A DNA stretch of 64,000 nucleotides. Source: Candidatus Gastranaerophilales bacterium (GTDB taxonomy: Bacteria; Cyanobacteriota; Vampirovibrionia; Gastranaerophilales; Gastranaerophilaceae). A program made the position numbers and the translations under genes. The notes under the pieces were generated by a model, which worked only from the letters and a program-made list of their open reading frames with translations, ran no database searches and was not told the DNA's origin. The stretch lies in NCBI GenBank assembly GCA_944324165.1, contig CALUVG010000011.1:1-64000 (forward strand), in the 5' to 3' direction. Shown in pieces: positions 1-8,891 of this stretch. The number at the start of each line of letters is the position of its first letter. Positions within the stretch are counted from its first letter, which is position 1.

Positions 1-1164
1 AAAAATAAAAAACTTTTGATATTTACAACTTATAGTGATACCGCAAAATATTTGTATGACAGTTTAAGCGATTATATCAGAAAAAATTTAAGCTTAAATG
101 TTGCTCTTGTGTCAGGTAGTGATACAGTTTCAACATACAACAATGTAAATAAATTTGATGATATTCTTGAAAACTTTTCTCCTTATTCAAAACTTGGAGA
201 AATGAGAACAGGTAACGACCAAATTGATATTTTAATTGCTACGGATTGTATTTCAGAGGGGCAAAACTTACAAGACTGTGATACTGTTGTAAATTATGAT
301 ATCCATTGGAATCCTGTTCGCTTAATTCAAAGATTTGGTCGTATTGATAGAATTGGAAGTATCAACAATTCTATTCAAATGATATGTTTCTGGCCTACTG
401 AAGATTTAGAGTCATACATTCAATTAAGGAATAGGGTTGAAGCAAGAATGATATTGGCAGATGCTTCTGCAACTGCTGATGATAATCTATTAGAAGAACA
501 AAACCAAGAGGATGTTATCAAGAGAGATTTAACCTATCGTGAAAAACAATTAAAGAAAATTATTGAAGAAAAAGGGGTAGATGATACTGAAAATTCAATA
601 CAAGATTTGAGTTTATCAGACTTTTCACTTGAAGACCTCCAAAATGATTTAAGAAACTTAATGGAAACACGAAAAGACAGTTTAAAAAATATGCCGACAG
701 GTATTTGTGCAATTACACCAAATACTGATAATAACGGTAACAAAGTTGGTAATAATGGTATAATTTTCTGCTTGAAACAAAAAAATAATTCGATTGAAAA
801 TTCAAAGCTAAACAAATTACAACCTTATTATTTGGTATATGTAAAAAATGATGGTTCAATTTTATACACTTATAAAAAATCAAGAGAAATTTTAGATATT
901 TATAAAGCACTGTGTTTAGGCAAAACAGAACCGTATATGAATTTGTGCAATAAATTTAATGAACGAATCAAAACACAAGAGGGACTAGAACTTTATAATA
1001 AACTTTTAAAATCTGCCATAAGTGGAATAACTAAATATTACCAAAATAATTTATTTGACAAAACATCAGGTAGAGGTGGAATATTACCGACAAACGAGAA
1101 TCAAATAAAATCTGATGATGATTTTGAATTGATTACTTGGCTCATAATTGATGGAGAAAATTAA
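1..1164 (+). CDS. DEAD/SNF2-type helicase, C-terminal part (5' end outside window)
   Basis: The reading frame is open from the first base, so this is the last 387 residues of a larger protein. It begins inside the helicase C-terminal RecA-like domain. About 30 residues in from residue 77 there is a SEGQNLQ motif V block, followed by QRFGRIDRIG (motif VI, arginine finger). A charged coiled-coil-like stretch follows and then an unassigned C-terminal domain. Such helicases are ATP-driven DNA translocases that accompany restriction methylases in DISARM-like, BREX-like and type III/ISP-like defence loci. The stop codon overlaps the start of the methylase gene by one base (TAATG), so the two are translationally coupled. 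The exact system cannot be named without the missing N-terminus and upstream genes. Confidence 0.85.
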   Translation, partial: KNKKLLIFTTYSDTAKYLYDSLSDYIRKNLSLNVALVSGSDTVSTYNNVNKFDDILENFSPYSKLGEMRTGNDQIDILIATDCISEGQNLQDCDTVVNYDIHWNPVRLIQRFGRIDRIGSINNSIQMICFWPTEDLESYIQLRNRVEARMILADASATADDNLLEEQNQEDVIKRDLTYREKQLKKIIEEKGVDDTENSIQDLSLSDFSLEDLQNDLRNLMETRKDSLKNMPTGICAITPNTDNNGNKVGNNGIIFCLKQKNNSIENSKLNKLQPYYLVYVKNDGSILYTYKKSREILDIYKALCLGKTEPYMNLCNKFNERIKTQEGLELYNKLLKSAISGITKYYQNNLFDKTSGRGGILPTNENQIKSDDDFELITWLIIDGEN

Positions 1165-4100
1165 TGACAAAAAATGAAATAAAGAACAATTTACAAGCTT
1201 TTTCAAAAAATAATCTTTTACAGAACTCGTTAGATTTATTTACAACACTAGGATATACAACAAAAAGACAGTATGCGATAAATTCACTTGATGAATTTAA
1301 AAACAAATTTTTAATAAGTTCTTTTAATGAACATAAATTACTATTCTCCGAATGGGAAAATGGGGAATTTTTATTTGAGTTGCAGGCTAATGATTTAAAT
1401 TCTGAAGAAACAACAATAACAAGCGAAATTGTTGATAACAGAGCAATAGAAACATATTGGTTTTTTGCTATTGAGTTAAAAGGCGAAAGTTATACCAAAA
1501 AACAACTATCTGACATTACAAGAGAAATTAATAAACAACGACCTATTCCCGCATTTATATTATTCAAATATGCGGACAAATTAACATTTTCAATTATTGA
1601 CAGACGATTAAACAAAAAGGATGATAATAAAGATGTTTTGGAAAAGGTTATTTTAATTAAAGATATAAACTTTAATAATCCGCACCGAGCACACATTGAT
1701 ATTTTATCCGACATGTCTTTTGAAAATATAAAGAATAAATTCAACGTATCAAATTTTGTTCAACTGCATTTGAACTGGTTAAAAGCATTAAGTGTATCGG
1801 AATTGAACAAAAGATTTTATACCGAACTTTCAAACTGGTTCTTTTGGACTATGGATACATGTCAACTTTCAAAAAATAATACTATAAAAGATAATGTAAT
1901 GTTCGGCATAAGAATGGTTACAAGAATTATATTTGACTGGTTTATAAAAGAGAAAGGACTTATAAATGGCAAAATCTTTGATAAACAGACCTATTTAGAC
2001 CTATTAAAGACCGAATATAAAGGCCAGGGAGATTTATATTATAAAGTTGTGCTTCAAAACTTGTTTTTTGGGTGTTTATCAAAACCCATGGATAGGCGAG
2101 GATTTCGTTCAGAAGACAGATTTCAAGGTAAAAATACTGGTTATGATGTAAACAACTTATTCCGATATGCAAAATATTTAAACAACCCGCAAGAAATAGT
2201 TAATATGTTCAAAGATATACCATTCTTAAATGGTGGATTGTTTGAATGTGCTGATGATAAAAGAAACGGTAAATATATTGATTGCTTTACTGATAATGAC
2301 TCAAGAAACTTCTTAAAAATTCCTGATGATATTTTCTTCTTAGAACATGAAAAAACTGTCGATTTATCGGCACATTTTGACAATAATAAAAGTTATAAAA
2401 AAGCAAAAGTACGAGGTTTATTCCCCATATTAAACTCATATAAATTTACTATTGATGAAACAACTCCAGTGGAAGAAGAAATTGCATTAGACCCAGAACT
2501 TTTAGGACGAGTTTTTGAAAATCTATTGGCTGCTCATAACCCCGAAACAAAAACAACTGCAAGAAAATCTACAGGATCATATTATACTCCTCGTGAAATA
2601 GTAGATTATATGTGTGAACAATCTCTTATCCAATATTTAAAAACACAAGTAGAAAATTTACAAATTGAAAATATTGACAACAAACTAAAAGAATTGCTTT
2701 CATATTCTGAAACACATTCATTCTTTGATAGTGAAGTAGATGTGTTAATTAATGCAGTTAATAATGTAAAAATTTTAGATCCTGCATGTGGTTCGGGTGC
2801 TTTTCCAATGGGACTTTTGCATAAATTAGTCCATGTATTGTCTAAATTAGATCCGCATAACAAAAAATGGAAAAGTTCTCAAATTGAAAAAGCAAGTCAA
2901 ATTGATGATTTAGAGGCAAGAGAAGAAGCTATAAATATTATCGAAAAGCAGTTTAACGACAATGAAATGGATTATTCAAGAAAATTATATTTAATTCAAA
3001 ACTGCATTTTTGGTGTTGACATTCAACCAATAGCAACACAAATTTCAAGGTTAAGATTTTTCATATCACTTATAGTTGAAGAAAAACCAAACAAAAATAA
3101 ACCTAACATGGGAATACTTGCCCTTCCAAACCTTGAAACAAAATTTGTTGCTGCTAATACTCTGATAGATTTGCCGCAAGACAACTTATTTTCGACGTTC
3201 CCGACAATAGTAAAATTAAGAGAAGAATTAGAAAAAGTAAGGACTATGTATTTTCGTGCAAATACTTCAAAAAAGAAAACTGAAATACAAAACAGAGATA
3301 ATGAATTTAGATTAAAGATAAAACAGGAAGTATTAACTCTTGGGGCAACTTTTGAAAGTGCCGCAAGATTGGCCGATTGGAGTCCATACGATAAAGATGA
3401 ATCCTCTTTTTGGTTTAATCCAAAATGGATGTTCAATGTTGATAAATTTGATATTGTGATAGCGAATCCACCATATATTGATTCGGAAACAATGTTTAAT
3501 GTCGGACTACAGGATGAGAGAGAATATATAACAAAACATTTTGAATGGGCAAAAGGTAATTGGGATATTTATATTGCATTCTTTGAAAAAGGTTATAATT
3601 TCCTAAACAGTAAAGGAAATATGATATTTATTACTCCTGACAAATGGTTGGCGAGACCATTCGGCAAAACTATGCGCAAGAATATATATAAAAATGTAGT
3701 AAGTATTCTTTTTGCAGGCCGTGATGTATTTGAAAGTGCTCTCGTTGATTCAATAATAACGAATATTTCAAAATCAAAAGTTGGTAAAATTAATATAAAA
3801 AAATATGATAAAAAAATTATTAAAGACAAACGTTCAATAGACTTAAGTGGTTTAAAACCACCTTATACATTAGATTTTATATCTTCTGATAATTTGGATT
3901 TTATAAATAAAATAGAAAAACAGCCATTAAAATTATTTAGCCTGTGTGAATGTCAAAGTGCTTGTGCAACATCTGATGCATATAAATTAAAGCCTATTAT
4001 CAAATCACTTTCTAATGAAAATGATTATAATAACAATTTATTCAAAATTATGAATACAGGCACAATTGGCAAATATTATTCAAAGTGGGCTACAACGAAA

Positions 4101-4670
4101 ATTAAGTATTTGAAGGACAGTTATGAATTTCCTATTGTAAATAAAAGCGATTTTTATAAAGAATTTTCAAATTCGTACTCTAAAAAAGTTTGTGTTCCAA
4201 AATTAATTATAAAAGGATTAACTTTACTTTATTGTTACTTAGACTCCAAAGGTGAGTACATTCCTTGCAAATCAACATTGGTAATTCAAAATGATGATGA
4301 AAATATATTAAAAGTCGCAATGGCTATAGTTAATAGTAATTTATCGATTGCTTATATGAAAGAGAAATACTCTTCTGCAAGTTATAATGGGGGTATTGGA
4401 TTCAATAAAGATATGTTGAATAATTTTCCAATCCCGAAAATATCTGAAAATATTAAAATTTTATTGATTGATAAAGTCAATAAGATTATAGATGTAACTT
4501 TAACTAATGATTATGAAACAAATACAAAAAAGCAGAAAGAAGTTTCAAATATAGAAAACGAGATCAATTTGATATTATATAAACTTTATGCTTTGACATA
4601 TTCAGAAGTTAAAACAATAGATCTAAATTTTTCATTGTCCGAACTAGAATATAATAACTATCAAATTTAA
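1164..4670 (+). CDS. large N6-adenine DNA methyltransferase, Eco57I/PglX-like
   Basis: This 1168-residue protein has gamma-class adenine methylase motifs: a TGSYYTPREIVDYM motif-X block near residue 470, ILDPACGSGAF (SAM-binding motif I) near 540, and IANPPYID (motif IV, NPPY catalytic) near 767. Residues 1 to about 400 form a large unassigned N-terminal region. Residues from about 880 to the end probably form the target-recognition domain. I see no PD-ExK motif that I can assign with confidence, so it may be a stand-alone modification enzyme (as PglX or DrmMI) or a type IIG-like fusion. The gene is directly coupled to the upstream helicase. The pair probably forms the core of a restriction or anti-phage locus that continues off the left edge. 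Confidence 0.85.
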   Translation: MTKNEIKNNLQAFSKNNLLQNSLDLFTTLGYTTKRQYAINSLDEFKNKFLISSFNEHKLLFSEWENGEFLFELQANDLNSEETTITSEIVDNRAIETYWFFAIELKGESYTKKQLSDITREINKQRPIPAFILFKYADKLTFSIIDRRLNKKDDNKDVLEKVILIKDINFNNPHRAHIDILSDMSFENIKNKFNVSNFVQLHLNWLKALSVSELNKRFYTELSNWFFWTMDTCQLSKNNTIKDNVMFGIRMVTRIIFDWFIKEKGLINGKIFDKQTYLDLLKTEYKGQGDLYYKVVLQNLFFGCLSKPMDRRGFRSEDRFQGKNTGYDVNNLFRYAKYLNNPQEIVNMFKDIPFLNGGLFECADDKRNGKYIDCFTDNDSRNFLKIPDDIFFLEHEKTVDLSAHFDNNKSYKKAKVRGLFPILNSYKFTIDETTPVEEEIALDPELLGRVFENLLAAHNPETKTTARKSTGSYYTPREIVDYMCEQSLIQYLKTQVENLQIENIDNKLKELLSYSETHSFFDSEVDVLINAVNNVKILDPACGSGAFPMGLLHKLVHVLSKLDPHNKKWKSSQIEKASQIDDLEAREEAINIIEKQFNDNEMDYSRKLYLIQNCIFGVDIQPIATQISRLRFFISLIVEEKPNKNKPNMGILALPNLETKFVAANTLIDLPQDNLFSTFPTIVKLREELEKVRTMYFRANTSKKKTEIQNRDNEFRLKIKQEVLTLGATFESAARLADWSPYDKDESSFWFNPKWMFNVDKFDIVIANPPYIDSETMFNVGLQDEREYITKHFEWAKGNWDIYIAFFEKGYNFLNSKGNMIFITPDKWLARPFGKTMRKNIYKNVVSILFAGRDVFESALVDSIITNISKSKVGKINIKKYDKKIIKDKRSIDLSGLKPPYTLDFISSDNLDFINKIEKQPLKLFSLCECQSACATSDAYKLKPIIKSLSNENDYNNNLFKIMNTGTIGKYYSKWATTKIKYLKDSYEFPIVNKSDFYKEFSNSYSKKVCVPKLIIKGLTLLYCYLDSKGEYIPCKSTLVIQNDDENILKVAMAIVNSNLSIAYMKEKYSSASYNGGIGFNKDMLNNFPIPKISENIKILLIDKVNKIIDVTLTNDYETNTKKQKEVSNIENEINLILYKLYALTYSEVKTIDLNFSLSELEYNNYQI

Positions 4671-4828
4671 AAAATTAATAAATTTAAGAGTTTTAATGTC
4701 TATATAGAAATTATGCCAATTATAATAAATCTTTCTAATAAATTTTTTCGCATGGCAAAATACTACAATTATTCCAATAAAAAAATTAAGAAAATATTTA
4801 CAAATCGCATGCTGAATAAAACTTTTGC

Positions 4829-4834
4829 TATAAT
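4829..4834 (+). promoter_or_regulatory. extended -10 promoter of tcmP, leaderless
   Basis: A TGCTATAAT extended -10 element ends 6 bases before the ATG at 4841. Transcription would therefore start at or next to the start codon. No Shine-Dalgarno sequence is seen. Confidence 0.5.
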
Positions 4835-4840
4835 TAGCAT

Positions 4841-6064
4841 ATGGTAAATACAGCACAAAAACACTTTACGGAAGAAAAACAACATACAAAAATCAAGCAT
4901 AAATTATTTAGGGCAACGCTTGATACAAGTATGAGCATTGCTAATGGAATAAATTATTCAAAAAAAGAAACTAAACCTTACACATATATAGATTTATATG
5001 CAGGTGCTGGTAAATTTAAAGATGAACATAAAGGCTCTCCTTTATTAGCCCTAGAATTATTTGAAAAATATAAAGATAAAAATAAAAGAACTTTTTCGGC
5101 TATACAAATGGTAGTAGCAGAAAAGAATGAAGAAAATATTGAGGAATTAACTAAAAATATTAATAATGAGAAACAAGTTTTATTATTGGATGACTTGTTA
5201 TGTACTTTTTGCAGCGGTTCTTGGGAAACTCATGCAGAAACATTAAAAAATTATATTAAATCCAGTCAATGGGGTTTTGTTTTTGTTGACCCCTTTTCTT
5301 TAGAACTCAATTTTGATAATTTAATGGAATTAATAAATCAAAGTCCTTATTATAAAGACATTTTAATACTTATAAATAAATCTGCACAAGAGCGAGTATT
5401 GGGTAAAATTAACGAACCTGATATAAATAAATTATGCAATTATTTTAATATCTCAGAGAATAACTTAAAAAGATTATTTGATTTTGTTAAGTCAAAAGGT
5501 GGTTCAAATGAAACTGTGGTACAACATTTAATCAAGAGGTCAATTAGTAAACTTGATAAGGATTATGTGATAAATGCGGCTATTACAAGAACAAGAAATG
5601 GAAAACTTGAGGATTCTAATAGATTTTATTTGTGTCTTATAACAAGTGCAATAGGTGTAGCCAATAGTTTTTTGGAAAAATATGCAGAGGAACTTGAGGA
5701 TAAAACTCTAAAAAATAATAACATGCAACTAAATTTGTTAAAAACATCTCCAATAACAAAATATGTTTCATTAGAAGAACAAATTGTAAATATAATAAAA
5801 CATGAGAACCTTACACTATTTGAATTATCTAAAAAATTATATAATGTCTTTTTATCCTGGAAAGATTCTGACGGAACCGAAATCCCTCATAGGCAAGCTC
5901 TTATAACTGCTATAAATAATTTAATAAATAATACTAAAATAATTATTCTTAATCCCGAAAAAGCAAAAAAAGGCTGTATAAGTAGTAAAACAAACAAATT
6001 ATTGTCAAAAGCTTTAACAACAAAAGAAGATGCAAAAAGTGTCATACTCAGCTTATATAGGTAA
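4841..6064 (+). CDS. tcmP: three-Cys-motif partner protein TcmP
   Basis: This 407-residue protein resembles the TcmP family. An early DLYAGAGKF block near residue 50 resembles a Rossmann methylase motif I. A VFVDPFSLEL segment near residue 147 has the acidic DPF motif typical of the family. The family is known to sit beside a protein carrying a three-cysteine motif, and exactly such a gene (DUF5131) lies convergent here with the last 12 bp shared. The biochemical function is not established; the company it keeps suggests defence or nucleic-acid modification. It is separated from the upstream methylase by 170 bp and has its own promoter, so it is probably an independent unit in the island. Confidence 0.85.
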   Translation: MVNTAQKHFTEEKQHTKIKHKLFRATLDTSMSIANGINYSKKETKPYTYIDLYAGAGKFKDEHKGSPLLALELFEKYKDKNKRTFSAIQMVVAEKNEENIEELTKNINNEKQVLLLDDLLCTFCSGSWETHAETLKNYIKSSQWGFVFVDPFSLELNFDNLMELINQSPYYKDILILINKSAQERVLGKINEPDINKLCNYFNISENNLKRLFDFVKSKGGSNETVVQHLIKRSISKLDKDYVINAAITRTRNGKLEDSNRFYLCLITSAIGVANSFLEKYAEELEDKTLKNNNMQLNLLKTSPITKYVSLEEQIVNIIKHENLTLFELSKKLYNVFLSWKDSDGTEIPHRQALITAINNLINNTKIIILNPEKAKKGCISSKTNKLLSKALTTKEDAKSVILSLYR

Positions 6065-6760
6065 TTCTTTCCACTCTCGCCCCTGAAGAGTGCATCCTGC
6101 AATCTTTTTATTTACACCACCCCATTGCTTAAAGAAAAACGGCACTTCATGTGCAATACAATTATCTCTTATTGAAGTTACCCAGTCCTCTTGAATTGGC
6201 CTTGCACCCGGTCCACTCTCTCCTCCAACAATAACCCAGTTAATATTTTCCAATGATAATTCTTTGATTTCTGTTATCATTGGTTCTATTGACAAATATT
6301 TAATATGAGCTGGTGTACGTATTAAATATGGAATACGTTTTTTTTGATTATCTGATTCAACAGTTACTCCAAGCCAAATATTTTTTGTCCAACTTAATTT
6401 TGGTGCAATTTGTTCTAGCCTTTCAGCTCTTTTGGTGAGAACTTGGAATGTATGCCAGTATGCCTTATTCATCACTTCAAACACCTTTATGATAAATTCA
6501 TCTGGAACATCTTTATGAAACAAATCACTCATCGAACATACGAATATTATTTGTGGCTTTTTCCATGATAACGGTTCGTCGAGACAATCTTCATGCATTG
6601 TAACCATAAAACAATTTTTGTATTTTTCTTGCCCCATTGCATATAAGCGTCTTGCCATTCTTTCAGCATAACAATGTTGGCAACCTTCACTAATTTTGGT
6701 GCAACCTGTTACCGGATTCCAAGTTGATTCTGTCCATTCAATTTTTGACTTTTCTGCCAT
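6053..6760 (-). CDS. DUF5131 / phage Gp37-Gp68 family three-Cys-motif protein
   Basis: This 235-residue protein begins MAEKSKIEWTESTWNPVTGC and carries the cluster C-x6-C-x2-C (GCTKISEGCQHCYAERMAR) near residues 20 to 40. The SIEPM and GGESGPGARP blocks near residues 160 to 190 are typical of DUF5131. The cysteine arrangement resembles iron-sulphur/radical-SAM-like enzymes of the spore-photoproduct-lyase type; that relationship is inference. It is the expected partner of TcmP. The two genes converge tail to tail with a 12-bp overlap of coding sequence. The start is chosen at the conserved N-terminus. Confidence 0.88.
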   Translation of the reverse strand: MAEKSKIEWTESTWNPVTGCTKISEGCQHCYAERMARRLYAMGQEKYKNCFMVTMHEDCLDEPLSWKKPQIIFVCSMSDLFHKDVPDEFIIKVFEVMNKAYWHTFQVLTKRAERLEQIAPKLSWTKNIWLGVTVESDNQKKRIPYLIRTPAHIKYLSIEPMITEIKELSLENINWVIVGGESGPGARPIQEDWVTSIRDNCIAHEVPFFFKQWGGVNKKIAGCTLQGREWKELPI

Positions 6761-7146
6761 TATAAATAAATTATACTTATTTTACAAAATTTTACATACG
6801 TTCGAATAGATGATATTTATTCACTCATAACTTGAACTTTGTTTTTGACTATTGAGACGACACAATATATGAAGTTGCAAGGAAAAAGTGAAAATCCATG
6901 TTACTCCCCAATAGTTTATAAACATTCATTTCAATTATTTAAAAATATTTACAACAGAAGTATTGTTATTGATTATTTTGTATCAAATCAATTAGAAATT
7001 AAAAATTTAAATATTGTATGAAATATGTTTAATTGCTATTCAAATTATGTTCAAAAATTATTGTGTTGGAATGATACATTTTAGATATATCATTGATATT
7101 TACTCCAAAGAAAGTGATAAATGGTGTAGTTTGAAAGGAGCAGATT
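6761..7146. other. AT-rich intergenic stretch
   Basis: No convincing gene is seen. A 60-codon open frame at 6839 to 7021 has no ribosome binding site and no recognisable family. The left end should hold the promoter of the DUF5131 gene, and the right end holds the strong ribosome binding site GAAAGGAG before 7147. Confidence 0.5.
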
Positions 7147-7347
7147 ATGGTTGAAAAAGATTATATGCTATACGGAACAAAGATTTTAAATCTTAAAACT
7201 CAAAAAATTGGACTGTTAATTTGTTTATGGAAAAACAAGTTTGCCCATAAAACTGTAGACTTTGCTACCTGCGTCGACAAAAATGGCAAGCGATACAACA
7301 TAAAACTTGATAATATAAGAGGGTTTGAAGATGATTTTGAAAAATAA
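7147..7347 (+). CDS. small hypothetical protein, 66 aa
   Basis: The start is supported by a strong AAAGGAG site 8 bases upstream. The product is short, lysine-rich and probably a beta-rich soluble domain (MVEKDYMLYGTKILNLKTQK...). No family is recognised. The stop overlaps the next small gene (7331) by 17 bp in a different frame, which suggests translational coupling of a two-gene unit. The small size, the pairing and the position inside a defence island resemble toxin-antitoxin or anti-defence cassettes, but nothing in the sequence proves this. Confidence 0.55.
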   Translation: MVEKDYMLYGTKILNLKTQKIGLLICLWKNKFAHKTVDFATCVDKNGKRYNIKLDNIRGFEDDFEK

Positions 7348-7495
7348 GTTGACAAGAGAAAGCTCAGAAATAACTTATCATGAATTTAGAAAAAAGTTTA
7401 CGAAAGAACTACAAACAGCATTTGAAAGTTTTTGTAAAACGGAATTAAACAAACCTTTTTATAACTACAAAGACGACAATTTTATGGAATTTTAA
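7331..7495 (+). CDS. small hypothetical protein, 54 aa, overlapping the previous gene
   Basis: ATG at 7331 lies inside the 3' end of the preceding 66-residue gene and reads 54 codons to TAA. The product (MILKNKLTRESSEITYHEFR...) is charged and mostly helical by composition, with a C-terminal aromatic, acidic tail. No family is recognised. Overlapping starts of this kind are typical of coupled small-gene pairs. No separate promoter is visible. It could be a chance frame, so confidence is moderate. Confidence 0.4.
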   Translation: MILKNKLTRESSEITYHEFRKKFTKELQTAFESFCKTELNKPFYNYKDDNFMEF

Positions 7496-7554
7496 TAATT
7501 TGGGGAATTCGGTTTGGTATACTGAGAAAATATAAATTTTATTTTTGAACACCA

Positions 7555-7594
7555 TTTAAACACTTTTTAAACGGTTTTTAAACGCCGTTTAAAA
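7555..7594. repeat. four TTTAAAC units at exact 11-bp spacing
   Basis: TTTAAAC starts at 7555, 7566 and 7577, and TTTAAAA at 7588. The period is exactly 11 bp, about one helical turn, so all units face the same side of the helix. The array ends 149 bp before the DUF262 operon start and could be an operator or a curved-DNA element. Confidence 0.75.
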
Positions 7595-7743
7595 TTTTGC
7601 AAATTTTTCAAAAACTTCCGACTAAAATACCACAAAGTCTCTTTTTAATATCAGGATATATCTTCTTTGCTTCGGAGGTGTATTAAAACATTAATAATTA
7701 TGTTTATGGTAAAATTTATATCATCAAGTATAGGAGAATAATT

Positions 7744-8886
7744 ATGATTAAAGAATTGGGTATAAAAAGAAATCCTACGCAGCAGGATTTATCTTGGTTT
7801 TTAGATTTATATGCTTGGAATCAAATTGATTTAAATCCTCCATACCAACGTAAAAGTATTTGGGGTAGAAGTGATAAGAAATTTTTTCTAAATACTATTT
7901 TTAATAATTTTCCTTGCCCAGCTATTTATGTACAAAAAGAAATCAAAAATGGGAAAACAATGTATTTTGTTGTTGATGGTAAGCAAAGACTTCAGACAAT
8001 TTTTGATTTTTATAACAATAAGCTTTCTATTCCTAGTGATTTTGGGGATTTAAGATTAGATGGGAAGAAGTGGAAAGATATTGAAAAAGACTCTGAATTA
8101 TCATCAATATTTTATGATTATAATTTCACTGTAGAAATTCTTACTGGTGTTCAGAATGAATTATGGAAAGAAGTTTTTGACAGGCTTAATAGAAATGCTA
8201 AAGTCTTAACAGACCAAGAATTAAGACATGCAAGATTTGATGGTTGGTTAATTAACAATGTTGAAAACGAAGCAAATGAAGAAAATCTAGAGAATGATAA
8301 TAAATTCTGGAAAAATGTTGGTATTGCAACTAAAGGTAAAGCTGCTAGAATGAAAGATGCTGAATTTATTTCAATTTTAATGTTAATTATTTTAGAAAAT
8401 GATTTTGTCGGGTTTCCGCAGGATGCGATTAGTGAATTGTATTTAAAATATGATAAAATTATCCAAGATGGTGAAGATCCAGAAATCGGGGACTTTGTAT
8501 TTTCACAAGATATGGCACAAAATGCACTTAACCGTTTTAGCACAATTAAATCTTTCCTTGTTAGCATAGAAAAAGAAACACAGTTATTATCTTCAACCTT
8601 TTTCAAAAAGAAAAATACAACCCATTTATATTCACTATGGGCATATTTTGCATTAAACAATATTTATGAGATTGATGGTAATCTTATTAATAAAATAAAA
8701 ATGTTTTACGAAATGTTAGAAACTGTCTCTGGAACAGATTCAACTATGTACTCTAGTTTAATAGGACAAAATGAACTATATCAATGTGTTATTAAATATT
8801 ATGAAAATTGCTCTGGAGCATCTACCGAAATACCACCACGCAAGGATAGACACGATGCATTAACGGAATTTATATCAAGGGTATAA
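7744..8886 (+). CDS. DUF262 (GmrSD N-terminal-like) protein
   Basis: This 380-residue protein has NPPYQRKSIW at residues 31 to 40, VVDGKQRLQTI at about 76 to 86 (the DGQQR-type nucleotide-binding motif, here DGKQR) and FDRLNRNAKVLTDQELRHA at about 145 to 163. These are hallmarks of the DUF262/ParB-fold NTPase sensor of type IV restriction enzymes such as GmrSD and of related effectors. The DUF1524 HNH nuclease domain normally fused or encoded beside GmrS is absent, since the protein ends with a helical region and no HNH motif. It is the first gene of a three-gene unit with an AGGAGAA ribosome site, and the RelA-like gene follows after 5 bp. Confidence 0.85.
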   Translation: MIKELGIKRNPTQQDLSWFLDLYAWNQIDLNPPYQRKSIWGRSDKKFFLNTIFNNFPCPAIYVQKEIKNGKTMYFVVDGKQRLQTIFDFYNNKLSIPSDFGDLRLDGKKWKDIEKDSELSSIFYDYNFTVEILTGVQNELWKEVFDRLNRNAKVLTDQELRHARFDGWLINNVENEANEENLENDNKFWKNVGIATKGKAARMKDAEFISILMLIILENDFVGFPQDAISELYLKYDKIIQDGEDPEIGDFVFSQDMAQNALNRFSTIKSFLVSIEKETQLLSSTFFKKKNTTHLYSLWAYFALNNIYEIDGNLINKIKMFYEMLETVSGTDSTMYSSLIGQNELYQCVIKYYENCSGASTEIPPRKDRHDALTEFISRV

Positions 8887-8891
8887 ATAAA

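Noticed and set aside
6839-7021. 60-codon frame as a gene
   Set aside because: No ribosome site, no family, AT-rich composition typical of non-coding DNA in this region.
7555-7594. TTTAAAC array as CRISPR
   Set aside because: Units of 7 bp with 4-bp gaps are far too short and no cas genes are near.
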